Below are positions 49,899 to 60,857 of a stretch of DNA of 64,000 nt, piece by piece. Under the pieces are notes generated by a model, which had not been told where the DNA came from, ran no database searches, and was given only the letters and a program-made list of their open reading frames with translations. How positions within the stretch are numbered: position 1 is the first letter of the stretch; the number at the start of each line of letters is the position of its first letter. Source of the DNA: Musa acuminata AAA Group (lineage: Eukaryota; Streptophyta; Magnoliopsida; Zingiberales; Musaceae); the NCBI RefSeq assembly GCF_036884655.1, contig NC_088359.1:15543501-15607500 (forward strand), written 5' to 3'. The position numbers and the translations under genes were made by a program.

Positions 49899-52800
49899 TT
49901 AGGGACAATTTAACATGCGTAATTCCCTTCTAATGAATTCAAATTGGTCTTCGTTCAAAGCTTTTGTAAATATATCTGCTAATTGATGCTTTGTGTCAAT
50001 GAATTCTAGAACAACATCATTGTTAAGGACATGATCGCGTATGAAATGATGCCTAACGTCGATGTGCTTAGTTTTAGAGTGCTGAATTGGATTTTTAGTA
50101 AGACATATGGCACTAGTATTATAACATTTTATGGGAATGTTTTTAAAGTGAATTCCATAGTCTTCTAATGTATTTTTCATCCAAATAACTTGTGCACAAC
50201 ATGCACTTGCAGCAATGTATTCGGCTTCCGCCGTAGATAGTGCAACTGAATTTTGTTTCTTGGAAGTCCAAGAAACAAGTGCATGTCCTAAAAATTGGCA
50301 TGTTCCGGATGTACTTTTTCTATCTATCCTGCATCCGCCAAAATCAACATCTGCATAAGCTATTAGATCGAATTTTTCAGATTTTGGATACCACAATCCT
50401 AAATTTGGAGTTCCTTTAAGATACCTAAATATTCTTTTAACACTCTTAAGATGAGATAATTTAGGATTGGATTGAAACCTAGCGCAAAGTCCTACACTAA
50501 ACATAATATCTGGTCTAGTCGCCGTGAGGTAGAGTAGACTACCTATCATTCCCCTATATGTTTTTTAATCGAAATTTTTACTATTTTCATCCATATCTAA
50601 CTTAGTCGCAGTACTCATAGGAGTGTTTATTGCTTTTGAATTATCCATGTTAAATCGTTTTAACAATTCTAATGTATATTTGGATTGGTTAAGAAATATA
50701 CCATCACTAAGTTTTTTGATTTGTAATCCTAAAAAGAAAGTTAATTCACCCATTAAACTCATTTCAAATTCATGACTCATACATTTGGCAAATGATTCAC
50801 ATAGTGATTCATCCGAAGAGCCAAAAATAATATCGTCAACATAAATTTGCACAATAAGAAAATTATTTTCAAAATGTTTAATAAACAATGTAGTTATCAA
50901 CCTTGCCTTTGGTAAAATTATTTAAAATAAGAAAGGAACTAAGCCTTTCATACCAAGCTCTAGGGGCTTGTTTCAAGTCATAGAGAGCTTTAGTCAATTT
51001 GAATACATGATTAGGAAGAAAAGAATTTTCAAATCCGGGAGGTTGTTCGACATATACTTCTTCGAAAATAAAACCATTCAAGAAAGCACTTTTGACATCC
51101 ATTTGTAATAGTTTAAAATTATTACTACTAGCATAGGCAAGGAGCATCCTTATGGCTTCTAATCGAGCCACGGGAGCGAAGGTTTCTTCATAATCGATAC
51201 CTTCTTCTTGGTTGAAACCTTTGGCTACTAATCTAGCCTTGTTTCTAACCACGATACCATTTTCGTCTTGCTTGTTTCTAAAGACCCACGTAGTACCTAT
51301 GACTAAGTGGTCACTTGGTCTAGGAACAAGCTTCCATACCTCATTCCTCTCAAATTGGTTCAATTCTTCTTGCATTGCAATGACCCAAAAATCATCTTTT
51401 AAGGCTTCGTCAATGCATTTAGGTTCAATTTGAGAAAGGAAAGCGGCATTAGCACAAAAGTTCTTGAAAGAAGAACGAGTTTGAACCCCTTTTGTTGTAT
51501 CTCCTATAATTAGCTCCTTTGGATTAGCATCTACATACTTCCATTCTTTGGGTAAAGAAATTTCGGAAGAATATGCATTCAAATGGCTATTTTGAGGAGG
51601 GTGTTCATTTAAATTCAAATTATCAAAACCAAGATCATCATCAAAATTATTTTTCTTTAAATCAGAAATTTAATTGAAAACTACATGAATAGACTCTTCT
51701 ATTACTAAGGACCTTTTTTTAAAGACACGAAAGGTTTTAGAAATGGAGGAGTAACCAAGAAAAATGCCTTCATCGGATTTAGCATAAAATTTACCTAGGG
51801 CATCCTTTTCATTTAAAATGAAGCATTTACAACCAAAAACTTTAAAATAAGAAATATTTGGTTTTTTGTTATTCCATAATTCATAGGGAGTTTTTGATAG
51901 AGATGGTCTTATTAGGACCCTATTCATGATGTAACAAGCCGTATTTACGGCTTCGGCCCAAAAATATTTGGGTAAACTATGTTCATTTAACATAGTTCTT
52001 GCCATTTCTTGTAGGTTTTTTTTTTTCCTTTCAACTACTCCATTTTGTTGAGGATTTCTTGGAGTTGAGAAGTTGTGATTGTACCCATTAACTTCGCAAA
52101 AATTTTGAAAGTCACGGTTTTGAAATTCACCACCGTGATCACTTCGAATTGATGAAATCATGAAGCCTTTTTCGTTTTGAGTGAGTTTACAAAATTTAAA
52201 GAAACACTTGAAGCAATCACTTTTGTGAGCTAAGAAATAGGTCCAAGTGTATCTAGAGTAGTCATCCACAATCACAAAAGCATATTTGCTTCCACCTAGA
52301 CTTGTTGTATCAATTGGTCCGAATAAGTCCAAATGGATCAATTGTAACGGTCTAGTGGTGCTAATTTGATTTTTTGGTTTGAAGCTTGTTTTTATTTGTT
52401 TGCCTAGTTGACATGCATCGCATACCTTATCCTTAATAAACTTCATATTCGGAATCCCTCGTACTAATTCTTGAGATGAGATTTTAGATATTTTTTTCAT
52501 GCTTGCATGGCCTAATCTCCTATGCCAAAGCCAAGCATCATCATTTACAGCGGAGAAACACATTTCATTACTTAGTTCATCAAGATTGATGGTATAGACA
52601 TTATTTTGTTTTAAAGCAATCATAGTCATATTATGATTTGGATTTTCAATAATGCACATATTTGATTCAAATCTAACGATATAACCTTTATCGCATAATT
52701 GACTAATGCTCAACAGATTATGTTTCAATCCATCAACCAGTAACACATCATCAATAGAAAAACTTGATTTGTTACCTATGGTTCCCTTGCCAATGATTTT

Positions 52801-52945
52801 GCCTTTGTTGTTGTCTCCGAAGTTGACATTAGCCTTCGTCCATGCTAGTGAGCTTGGAGAATTGGGATGGATCTTCGGTCATATGACTTAAGCATCCACT
52901 ATCAAGATACCATCTCTTGCTCCTAGCATGTGATGGTGTATGTTT
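49899..52945 (-). pseudogene. Sire-C pol: protease, integrase, RT, RNase H
   Basis: Minus-strand copia pol in frame with the TAG at 52948-52946. The protease shows W-Y-L-D-S-G-C. The frame 52746-51670 carries H-R-R-L-G-H, C-D-A-C-Q-L-G-K, D-L-F-G-P, V-D-D-Y-S-R-Y, R-S-D-H-G-G-E-F and N-G-V-V-E-R-K, so the integrase DDE residues are intact. TAA at 51672-51670 replaces GAA. RT lies in 51618-50878, and a one-base insertion near 50893 shifts to 50900-50565, where the catalytic Y-V-D-D is intact. A TAA at 50567-50565 precedes RNase H (50549-49899; A-D-V-D-F-G-G, S-T-A-E-A-E-Y). Three to five lesions make it inactive. Confidence 0.93.
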
Positions 52946-54506
52946 CTACAAGAAGGAATTATTTTTAGATACCCATTTACTTTTGGGTGCCTCAAAAACT
53001 AACCTAACTTGTTTATCATGTTGCATAGACTTGATCATGGTTCCTTTAGGAACCCAAATCAATTTGTTCGGACTAATTTTCTTAAATGGACATTGGTAAG
53101 TTATATGTCCATATTTGCAACAAAAGTTGCAATTGCTTTAGTGTTGAACATGTAAGATAGGACCTTTAATGAAGGTGGTTGGATTTTGGTGAGTACTTCT
53201 CACAAATTCGATTCCACTCCTTTTAGGAACGTGACCTTTATTTGTAAGGATCATGTTTAAGGACTTGCTACCGACCTCGAATTTCTTCAAGGTGTCCTTA
53301 AGTACCAAGTTCTCATTTTGGAGAGTTTCTAGATCATGGCATTTAGCACATGGAGCTAGACTATCATGATATTCAGTTTTTAATTTATCAAAATCACAAG
53401 GTAAATTTATATTTTCTACTAATTGTCTTACATTCATCAAATAACTCATGGAAGGTATTTAATAATTCATGATAAGGTAAATTTGTATTAATTAAATATG
53501 TTACCTCTTCTTCGAAGGCCATTAGGGCGTAATGAGCAACTTGCTCGGTGTTGGACTCCTCTTCTTCGGACGTGCTTGAATCATCCCATGTTGCCTTGAG
53601 CGCCTTCTTCTTTAATGCTTTCTTTTTGGCTTGTGGACAATCGTTCTTGTAGTGTCCCGGTTTCTTACACTCATAGCAAATTACTTGGTCCTTCTTGTGT
53701 TCGAATTTATTTTTTATATTATTTTTAAATTTATTCTTTCTTAAATATTTTTAAAATTTTTGAGTCAAAAGTGCAATGTCATTGTCACTGTCCTCATCAC
53801 TTGATGTTCCTTTTAAGTGGTCTTCTTGTGATGTGAGTGCCATATCCTTCCTGTTCTTTTGAAGGGGGTTCTCGAGCTCGTCATGAGCTTGACATGTCAA
53901 TTCGTAGGTCATTAAAGACCCAATGAGTTCTTCAAGTGGGAATGTTTTAAGGTCTTTGGCCTCTTGAATGGCCGTAACTTTTGGATCTCAACTTTTTGGG
54001 AGAGATCTTAAGATTTTAGTTACTAGTTCAAAGTTAGTAAAACCTTTACCAAGAGCTTTGTGTCCATTGATGACATCCGTGAATCGGGTGTACATGTCTC
54101 CGATGGACTCACTTGGTTTCATTTGAAAAAGTTCGTAAGAGTGCACAAGGATGTTGATTTTGGACTCTTTCACTCGGCTAGTGCCTTCATGAGTGACTTC
54201 AAGAGTTCTCCAAATATCAAAAGCCGAATCACAAATTGAAACGCGATTAAATTCATTTTTATCTAGTGCACAAAACAAGGCATTCATAGCCTTTGCATTT
54301 AAAGTAAAAACCTTTTTTTTCGATTCATTCAATTCGCTCATCGGAAGAGAAGATTTTTGAAATCCATTCTCGACAATAGACCAAAGCTCAAAGTCCATGG
54401 AAATGAGGAAGATCCTCGTGTGAGTCTTCCAATATGTGTAATCCGACCCATTAAACAAAGGTGGTCATGCAATAGAATGGCCCTCTTGCATGCCGGAGTA
54501 AGCCAT
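52946..54506 (-). pseudogene. Sire-C gag
   Basis: ATG at 54506-54504 (M-A-Y-S-G). TGA at 54467-54465 follows within 15 codons. The frame then opens through F-N-G-S-D-Y-T-Y-W-K and M-K-P-S-E-S-I-G-D-M-Y-T-R-F to a TGA near 53990 (Trp in relatives). The zinc knuckle C-Y-E-C-K-K-P-G-H-Y-K-N-D-C lies near 53640-53690. The last open piece is 53449-53138. It ends at TAG 52948-52946, which is in frame with pol. Confidence 0.86.
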
Positions 54507-54536
54507 CTCAATTGGGTATTAAACCAAATATGAGAG

Positions 54537-54556
54537 TGAGCCTTGCTCTGATTCCA
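54537..54556 (-). promoter_or_regulatory. Sire-C primer-binding site (one mismatch)
   Basis: Minus strand TGGAATCAGAGCAAGGCTCA; Sire-B has TGGTATCAGAGCTAGGCT. The T-to-A change would weaken pairing with tRNA-Met. Confidence 0.8.
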
Positions 54557-54558
54557 AT

Positions 54559-55830
54559 TGTTAGGATCGGAGCGGCACTAAGAGGGGGGGGTGAATTAGT
54601 GCAACAAATTAAAACGTTGGTTTCGACAAATCTTTCGTACGATAAGAACGGAACTTGAAAAGCTTAACTTGAAATCATATTCTTAAAGTTGCACAGCAAA
54701 GGTAATAAGGAACTAAAGCATGTAAGAAGGTTTGCAGTAATGTAAATAGCAATAATGAATTGCAAACCAGAGATCACGCCGATTTTAGAGTGGTTCGGTC
54801 AAATGACCTACATCCACTTGCGAGGCCCCTCTTCGATGAGGCTCCCACCTTCCACTAGCAAATCTCTTGAAATGGAAGGGCAAATACCCCTCTTACAACC
54901 TTTTACAAGTAGTTCAACCTCTTACAAATTTTCAGCAAGAAAGAAGGAGGAGAACTCTCTAGCAATTTGAAAATAAGAAAGGCAAAGACTCTTCTAAGAC
55001 TTTTCTCTCAATCACTTGCTGCTCAAAAAGTTGTATTCTCAACTGAGACTTGAGGGGTATTTATAGGCCTCAAGAGGATTCAAATTTGGGCTCCAAAAAT
55101 TTGAATTCTCTTATGTTCCCGATGCTGGCGGTGCCACCGCCCAGCGCTCGGGTGCTGGACGGTGCAACCGCCCAGCGCTCGGGTGCTGGACGGTGCAACC
55201 GCCCAGCGCTCGGGTGCTGGACGGTGCAACCGCCCAGCCCAGGAGGTGTCACCGCCCAGCTCTCGGGTGCTGGGCGGTGCCACCGCCGAGCCAGGCGGTG
55301 CCACCGCCTGGCTCTCCGGTTCACTGGTTTGGCTTAATTTTAGCCCAAACCAAATCTGACTTTGGGTCCAGTTGGCCCCTAACCAGGATATAGGATTATC
55401 TCTTAATCCTAATCCTAATTACAAGTTAACTACATAACAAAACACATCCTAAGCAAGTTTTTAACCGCGAACGTCGAGTCTTGTTCCGGCGAGCTTTCCG
55501 ACGAACTTCTTCCGACGGACTCCCATCAAGCTCCCGAACTTGTGATGACTTTAACGAGTAGCCGAGCCTTCTCGGTGATCTCCGTGAACCTCCGACAATC
55601 TCTTCGGCGAACTTCCAAAAATTCTGACAAGTTCCCGATTTCTTCTCGGTTGGTTCCGGCAGCATCTCTGACGATTCTTCGGACTCTTAAACGTCCATCG
55701 AACTTGACTCCGGTATCCTTGCTTTATGTTATCTGGTTATCGTAGTTAATCCTGCACACTTAACTCAATAATATGGATTAGATCAATTAACCCACCAATT
55801 GATTATATCATCAAAATCCGAGATTCAACA
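54559..55830 (-). repeat. Sire-C 5' LTR (1272 bp)
   Basis: Same ends as the 3' LTR. It is 83 bp longer, mostly because of two extra 31-bp units and one extra GGCGGTGCCACCGCC palindrome. Inverted TATAAATA at 55058-55065. Confidence 0.95.
55143..55235. repeat. Three exact 31-bp tandem units in the Sire-C 5' LTR
   Basis: Units start at 55143, 55174 and 55205 (AGCGCTCGGGTGCTGGACGG...). Each holds one CGGTGCAACCGCCC palindrome arm. The 3' LTR has a single, slightly different unit. Confidence 0.95.
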
Positions 55831-55835
55831 ATACT

Positions 55836-56339
55836 TTGTTCTTAACAAACTTCATATTGGGAATCCCTCATACTAACTCTCTAGATGAGATCTTAGCTAT
55901 TAGTTTCATACTTGCATGGCCCTCCTATGCCAAAGCTAAGCATCATCATTTAAAGCAGAGAAACACATTTCATTACTCGGTTCGTCAAGGTTGATGGTAT
56001 AGACATTATTTTGTTTTAAAGCAATCATTGACATGTTATTGTTTGGTTTTTCAATAATGCACACATTAGATTCAAATCTAACGATGTAACTTTTATCGCA
56101 TAATTGACTAATACTTAAGAGATTGTGTTTTAATCCATCAACTACCCATCATCAATTGAAATTTTTAATTTGTTACCTATGGTTCCCTTGCCAATGATTT
56201 TGCCTTTGTTGTTGTCTCCGAAGGTGACGTATCCTTCTTCTTTGCTAGTGAGCATAGAGAAATGAGATGGATCTCCAATCATGTGTCTTGAGTATCCACT
56301 ATCAAGATACCATCTCTTGTTCCTAGCTTGTGGGTTTGT
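55836..56339 (-). pseudogene. Sire-A protease and integrase N-terminal part
   Basis: Continues Sire-A pol upstream of Sire-C. It has the protease W-Y-L-D-S-G-Y-S-R-H-M directly after the TAG, the [11 protein letters not shown] region, and the H-R-R/H-L-G-H zinc start now damaged by a small deletion near 55918. It joins 46380 when Sire-C is removed. Confidence 0.83.
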
Positions 56340-57907
56340 CTACAAAAGAGGATGATTTTTAGGTACCCATTTGATTTTGGGTGCCTCAAAAATTGATCTA
56401 CCAATTTTGTTATTCATCATTGAACTATTTATAGTTCCTTTAGGAACCCATATCAACTTGTGTAGACTAATTTTCCTAAATGGACATTTGTAAGCAACAT
56501 GTCCGGATTTACAGCAAAAGTTGCATTTCAAATGAGGTGAAACATGTAATGTGGGTCCTTTAATGAAAGTGGTAGGATTTTTGTGAGATCCTCTTACAAA
56601 ACCAATTCTACTTCTATTTGTGACGTGACCCTTGTTTGCAAAGATCATGTCCAATCCCTTGCTACTGACCTTAAACTTGTTTAAGGTCTCTTTAAGTAGC
56701 AAATTTTCACTTTTTATTGATTCTAAGTGTTCACACTTAGAGCATGGAGGAGTTTGAAGACTATCAAGCTTATTTTGTAATAAGACATGCTCTTTCTTTA
56801 ATATATTAAACTTCTTACTAATAGTTCTACACTCATCAAATAATTCATGAAAAGCGATAGAAAATTCATCGAAAATAAATCTTTATTAATTAAATCACAT
56901 ACCTCTTCTCCTAAAGCCATTAGCGTAAAGTTTGCCTCCTCTTTGTTGCTAGCTTCTTCACTTTCGGAATCACTTGAATCGTCCCAAGTCGCTTTTAAAG
57001 CTTTCTTCATCTTCGGTTGCTTTTTCTTGGCTTGGGGGCATTCATTTTTGAAGTGCCCCGGCTTCTTACATTCGTAGCATATTACTTGGTCCTTTTTATG
57101 TTCAAGTTTATTTTTAGTATTATTTTTAAATTTATTTTTTCTTATAATTTTTAAAAATTTTGGAGTTAAAAGTGTAATGTCATCGTCACTGTCCTCATCA
57201 CTTGATGTTCCTTTCAAGTGGTCTTCTTGTGATGTAAGTGTCATATCCTTCCTATTCTTTGGAAGGGGGTTCTTGAGCTCTTCATGAGCATGGTATGTCA
57301 TTTCGTAGGTCATTAGAGACCCAATAAGTTCTTCAAGAGGAAATGTTTTAAGGTCCTTGGCCTCTAGAATGGCCATAACTTTTAGATCCCAACTCTTTGG
57401 AAGGGATCTTAAAATTATATTTACTAGTTCAAAGTTAGAAAAACTTTTACCAAGAGCTTTGAGTCCATTGATGACATCCATAAAACGGGTGTACATGTCT
57501 CCGATGGACTCACTTGGTTTCATTCGAAAAAGTTCATAAGAGTGCACAAGAATGTTGATTTTGGATTCTTTCACTCGGCTAGTGCCTTCATGAGTGACCT
57601 TAAAAGTTCTCCAAATATCAAAAGTCGAATCACAAATTGAAACGCGATTAAATTCATTCTTGTCCAATGCACAAAATAAGGCATTCATAGCCTTTGCGTT
57701 TAAAGCAAAAACCTTCTTCTCCAATTCATCCCATTCGCTCATCAGAAGAGAAGATTTTTGAAATCCATTTTCGACAATAATCCAAAGCTCGAAATCCATG
57801 GAAATGAGGAAAATCCTCATTCGAGTTTTCCAATACGTATAATCCGACCCATTAAACATAGGCGGATGTGTAATAGAATGACCCTCATGCATGCTAGAGT
57901 AAACCAT
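56340..57907 (-). pseudogene. Sire-A gag
   Basis: The most intact copia gag here: 369 open codons from ATG 57907-57905 to 56798. It has the N-terminal F-N-G-S-D-Y-T-Y-W-K-T-R-M domain, M-K-P-S-E-S-I-G-D-M-Y-T-R-F, a Ser/Asp-rich linker and the zinc knuckle C-Y-E-C-K-K-P-G-H-F-K-N-E-C. A frameshift near 56830 ends it. The remainder (56702-56340) carries a second knuckle, C-N-F-C-C-K-S-G-H-V-A-Y-K-C, and ends at TAG 56342-56340 in frame with pol. Gag forms the virus-like particle and binds template RNA. Confidence 0.9.
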
Positions 57908-57937
57908 CTCTCTTGGGTATTAAACCAAATATGAGAG

Positions 57938-57957
57938 TGAGCCTAGCTCTGATATCA
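57938..57957 (-). promoter_or_regulatory. Sire-A primer-binding site (one mismatch)
   Basis: Minus strand TGATATCAGAGCTAGGCTCA; the third base of the tRNA-Met match has changed from G to A. Confidence 0.82.
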
Positions 57958-57959
57958 AT

Positions 57960-59235
57960 TGTTAGGATCGGAGTGGCACTAAGAGGGGGGGGGGGTGAAT
58001 TTGTGCAGCGGATTAAAACTTATAAGTTTGAAAATGATTTCGTAAATGCATAGAGATTTCGATTCGACAAAGAATGACTTGGTAAAAGTAGCTCGAGTAA
58101 AGTAAGGAGATGAAAACCAAAAGCTTGCTGCTATGTTTCAGAAAGGTAAACACTCACATATTCAAGGAACACACTAATTTAAAGTGGTTCGGTCAAATGA
58201 CCTACATCCACTTGCGAAGCCTTCTTCGATGAGGCTCCCAACTTCCACTAACATTACTTTGAAGGAGAAAGACAAATACCCCTCTTACAACCCTTTATAA
58301 GTGATTCACACTCTTTCAAATTTTCAAAGAGAAAGAGGGAGGTGAACACTTAAGCTATTGAAAACAAGACTTGCTAAAGACTTTGCTAAGGCTTTATCTC
58401 AATCTCTAACTTCTCAAAGACTATGTTCTCTACTGAGAATTGAGGGGTATTTATAGGCCCTAAGAGAATTTAAATTTGGGCTCCAAATTTGAATTGTTTT
58501 GGGTTTCCCGGTGCTGGCAGTGCCACCGCCTGTCAATGGCGGTGCCACCGCTTGTCAATGGCGGTGCCACCGCCTATCAGTGTCTGACACTAATAGTGTA
58601 CTGGCGGTGCCACCACCGGAACTCTTAGGTTCTGGACGGTGCCACCGCCCAGTCCGACGGTACCACCGCCTGACCTTATGGGTCACTGGTTGAGCTCTTA
58701 ATTTGGCCCAAACAAGTCTGTATTAGGGCCCAGTTGGCCCCTAACTAGGTTATAGGATTAACCATTAATCCTAACCCTAATTATATGCAAACTACAAAAT
58801 TAAGACATAGTACTAAGCAAGTTTTCAACTGGCAATGTCGAGTTTCCTTCTAGCGAGATTTTTGGTGAACTTTCGGCGGACTTTCGATACACCCTCGAAT
58901 TTCTTCCGGCAGGCTCCTAGTCTTATGGCGAGTTCAACGAGTGTTTGGCAAGTAGCCGAACATTCTCGATGATCTCTGCGAACCTCCGACGATCTCTCCA
59001 GCGGACTTCTGAAAACTTCGGCAAGTCCCCGATTTCTTCTCGGTTAGTTCTGGCAGCACTTCCGACGAATCTTCAGACTCTCGGCGGACTCTCGAACACC
59101 CATCAAACTTGACTCCGGTAGACTTGCTTTATGTCTTCAAGCTATCGTAGTTAATCCTGCATACTTAACTCAATAATATGGATTAGATTAATTAACCCAT
59201 CAATTGATTTCATCATCAAAATCTGAGATTCAATA
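57960..59235 (-). repeat. Sire-A 5' LTR (1276 bp)
   Basis: Plus-strand start TGTTAGGATCGGAGTGG, with an 11-G run. Palindromes at 58510-58680, inverted TATAAATA at 58448-58455, right end GAGATTCAATA (the family has CAACA). Followed by the TSD GAAGC (59236-59240). Confidence 0.94.
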
Positions 59236-59240
59236 GAAGC

Positions 59241-59760
59241 AGCGATGGGGTGGTCTGTTGGCTGGGAAACGACATCGGTGGTCCTTCTCGCTCGAGCAAT
59301 ATAGGGAAGCGAGGAGGAGAGGTCGCTGGCTGGGTGGGGGCAGCGGTGGCGGTGGTGGCTATTGACTGGGCAACAGTAGCGGTAGTGGTGGTCCCTCGGC
59401 CGGGAAGCAATGGCGGTAGTGATCGCTGACTGGAGAGCAACGGTGGTGGGTGGGCTGGCCGGAAGTAGGGGAAGTAGGGGTGGCTGCGGCTTCTTCTTCT
59501 TCTTCTCTTTTTTTTCCTTTTTTTTTTTTTTTTGAAGATGAAGATAACTACAGAAAGAGGGCAGCGGCGGTGGTGGCGGTTGCTGGCTGAGCAGTAGCGA
59601 TGTCGATGGAGACGGGGCAACGGTGGTCATTGACCAAGATGTAGAGGTTCCTTCTTGGTTGAGAAGGATCGACGTTCGTGGCTTCTGGCTTCACCCTTCC
59701 TCACACAAATTTCTTTTTTTTTTTTTGATAGCTACGGCAACACTGTAGTGAGAACGCCAA
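59241..59760 (-). other. Gyp-F leader, part 2
   Basis: Continues the GC-rich leader from 7959. It contains (CTT)n and poly-T tracts (59490-59535, 59707-59726). The open frames here (59151-59630, 59216-59620) are low-complexity Pro/Ser/His strings. No gene seen. Confidence 0.7.
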
Positions 59761-59780
59761 GGATCGCCACTCTGATACCA
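59761..59780 (-). promoter_or_regulatory. Gyp-F primer-binding site
   Basis: Minus strand TGGTATCAGAGTGGCGATCC, two bases inside the presumed LTR end TTACCA. tRNA-Met type. Confidence 0.75.
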
Positions 59781-59819
59781 AATGGTAAGACTTTTGGGTC
59801 TTATCATTTGGAATCAGAG
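59770..59819. repeat. Inverted repeat spanning the Gyp-F PBS and LTR end
   Basis: Two 22-nt arms (59770-59791, 59798-59819) match at 20 of 22 positions around a 6-bp loop. Each arm contains a tRNA-Met PBS-like segment (TTTGGWATCAGAG) next to an LTR-end-like TCTTAYCA. Confidence 0.85.
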
Positions 59820-60002
59820 TTTTATCATTTCTTTCATGTTTTTTACGATAAGACTTTTGGGGCTTATCATTTGGTATTAGAGCCTTATCATTTCTTTCAT
59901 TTCTTTTATGATAAGACTTTTAGGTCTTATCAAGATCATATACCGAGTATGGTGTTGTCAGGCCTATACGGTTTCTCCTGGAGTCTCGCTCTAATTGGAT
60001 TC
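59783..60002 (-). repeat. Gyp-F LTR, right part cut by Chr-G3
   Basis: Presumed minus-strand LTR 3' end (plus-strand start TGGTAAGAC). Over 59783-59935 a unit of roughly 75 bp recurs about 2.5 times, each with a TAAGACTTTTGGG(T/G)CTTATCA hairpin and TTATCATTTCTTTCAT. It is interrupted at 60002 by Chr-G3. No matching LTR is visible in the window, so the assignment rests on the PBS and the gag position. Confidence 0.55.
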
Positions 60003-60343
60003 TGTTAGGACTCTAGCTAGGAGAGTCCTAATTGAGAGGGACATTCATGTAGGAGGTTTTTTCTAAGAGAAGAATTAGGAGTTGTAAGGGAATAGGAGTC
60101 TTGAGTAGGAGTCCTATTAGGAGTTGGTTAGAAGTAAGAGTCTTAAGTAGGAGTCCTATTATGAGTTAGGGTTTAGAAGCCCTATAAATAGCCATGTATT
60201 CCTTCTCTTTTCTTAAGCAATAGATGAATCTTTTCTGCAGCCTTTGAGCAGCAACTTGGAGGGAGGAACCCCTATAGAGTTCTAAGGAGGCCGATCCCCT
60301 AAAGAGATCAATCCCAAGTTTAGAATCTGCAAGGGTTCTATCA
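60003..60343 (+). repeat. Chr-G3 5' LTR (341 bp)
   Basis: Starts TGTTAGGACTC, ends GGGTTCTATCA. It has only one copy of the terminal hairpin repeat, which explains its shorter length. TATAAATA in the GCCCTATAAATAGCC context near 60182. Confidence 0.92.
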
Positions 60344-60345
60344 CC

Positions 60346-60361
60346 TGGTATCAGAGCAACG
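60346..60361 (+). promoter_or_regulatory. Chr-G3 primer-binding site
   Basis: TGGTATCAGAGCAACG two bases after the LTR; one base differs from the G1 and G2 site. Confidence 0.88.
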
Positions 60362-60857
60362 TTCTTGGCATCTCGCTGCCCTTCCATTGCCATCCATCAA
60401 CCCTCCACAACTGTCCAAAGCAATTCCCATAATTGCTTAAAAGATCGTCGCCAAATTCTGCCATCATCTCCACCACCGCGGATCATCCTGTGAATTGCAA
60501 CAGGTTCTGGTTTCCTACCTTACTGCTGCTGCAATTTAGTTATCCCTATCCGAAAATCCAAAAAAAAAAAAAAAATTGTTCCTATATTGCTACATAAACT
60601 TTTCGTCACAAAGTTTTCATCTCTACAACGAAAGATACATTGCAGAATTTCAGCCGCATAACACTGTTTGTTTGATTTTGATACTATATTTTCTCTGTCA
60701 TATAAACTAAGATATTACTATCAATTCCCTCCTCAAATCTCTCAAATTTTTGGTGGAGATTTCATCGAGAAACCGCTGTTTCTTCAACGATAATTCTACT
60801 CTTACAAGACAACACAATTCTGTAGCAAACTTTCATTGATTTCTATCAAACCTATAC

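Larger units (their letters stand above)
46381..55830 (-). mobile_element. Sire-C: near-complete Sirevirus-like copia element
   Basis: LTRs 46381-47569 and 54559-55830, TSD ATACT (46376-46380, 55831-55835), 9450 bp, with no large insert. Minus-strand order: LTR, PBS, gag, PR, IN, RT, RNase H, palindromic spacer, third ORF, 3' repeat region, LTR. It is the best preserved copia element here and keeps YVDD in RT and DSG in the protease. It is still interrupted by several stops and frameshifts. Confidence 0.95.
7960..59235 (-). mobile_element. Sire-A: Sirevirus-like copia element, spread over 51 kb by insertions
   Basis: The LTRs at 7960-9239 and 57960-59235 have matching termini, and the element is flanked by the 5-bp TSD GAAGC (7955-7959, 59236-59240). 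The last LTR base pair has changed from CA to TA at 59235. Removing Sire-B, Sire-C, X2 and the LINE fragments leaves about 9.7 kb. Read on the minus strand its order is 5' LTR, PBS, gag, protease, integrase, RT, RNase H, spacer, third ORF, repeat-rich 3' region, 3' LTR. Several lesions and five insertions make it inactive. Confidence 0.93.

Noticed and set aside
55143..55235. Regularly spaced palindromic repeats, at first sight CRISPR-like.
   Set aside because: The units are tandem with no unique spacers and lie in a plant LTR.
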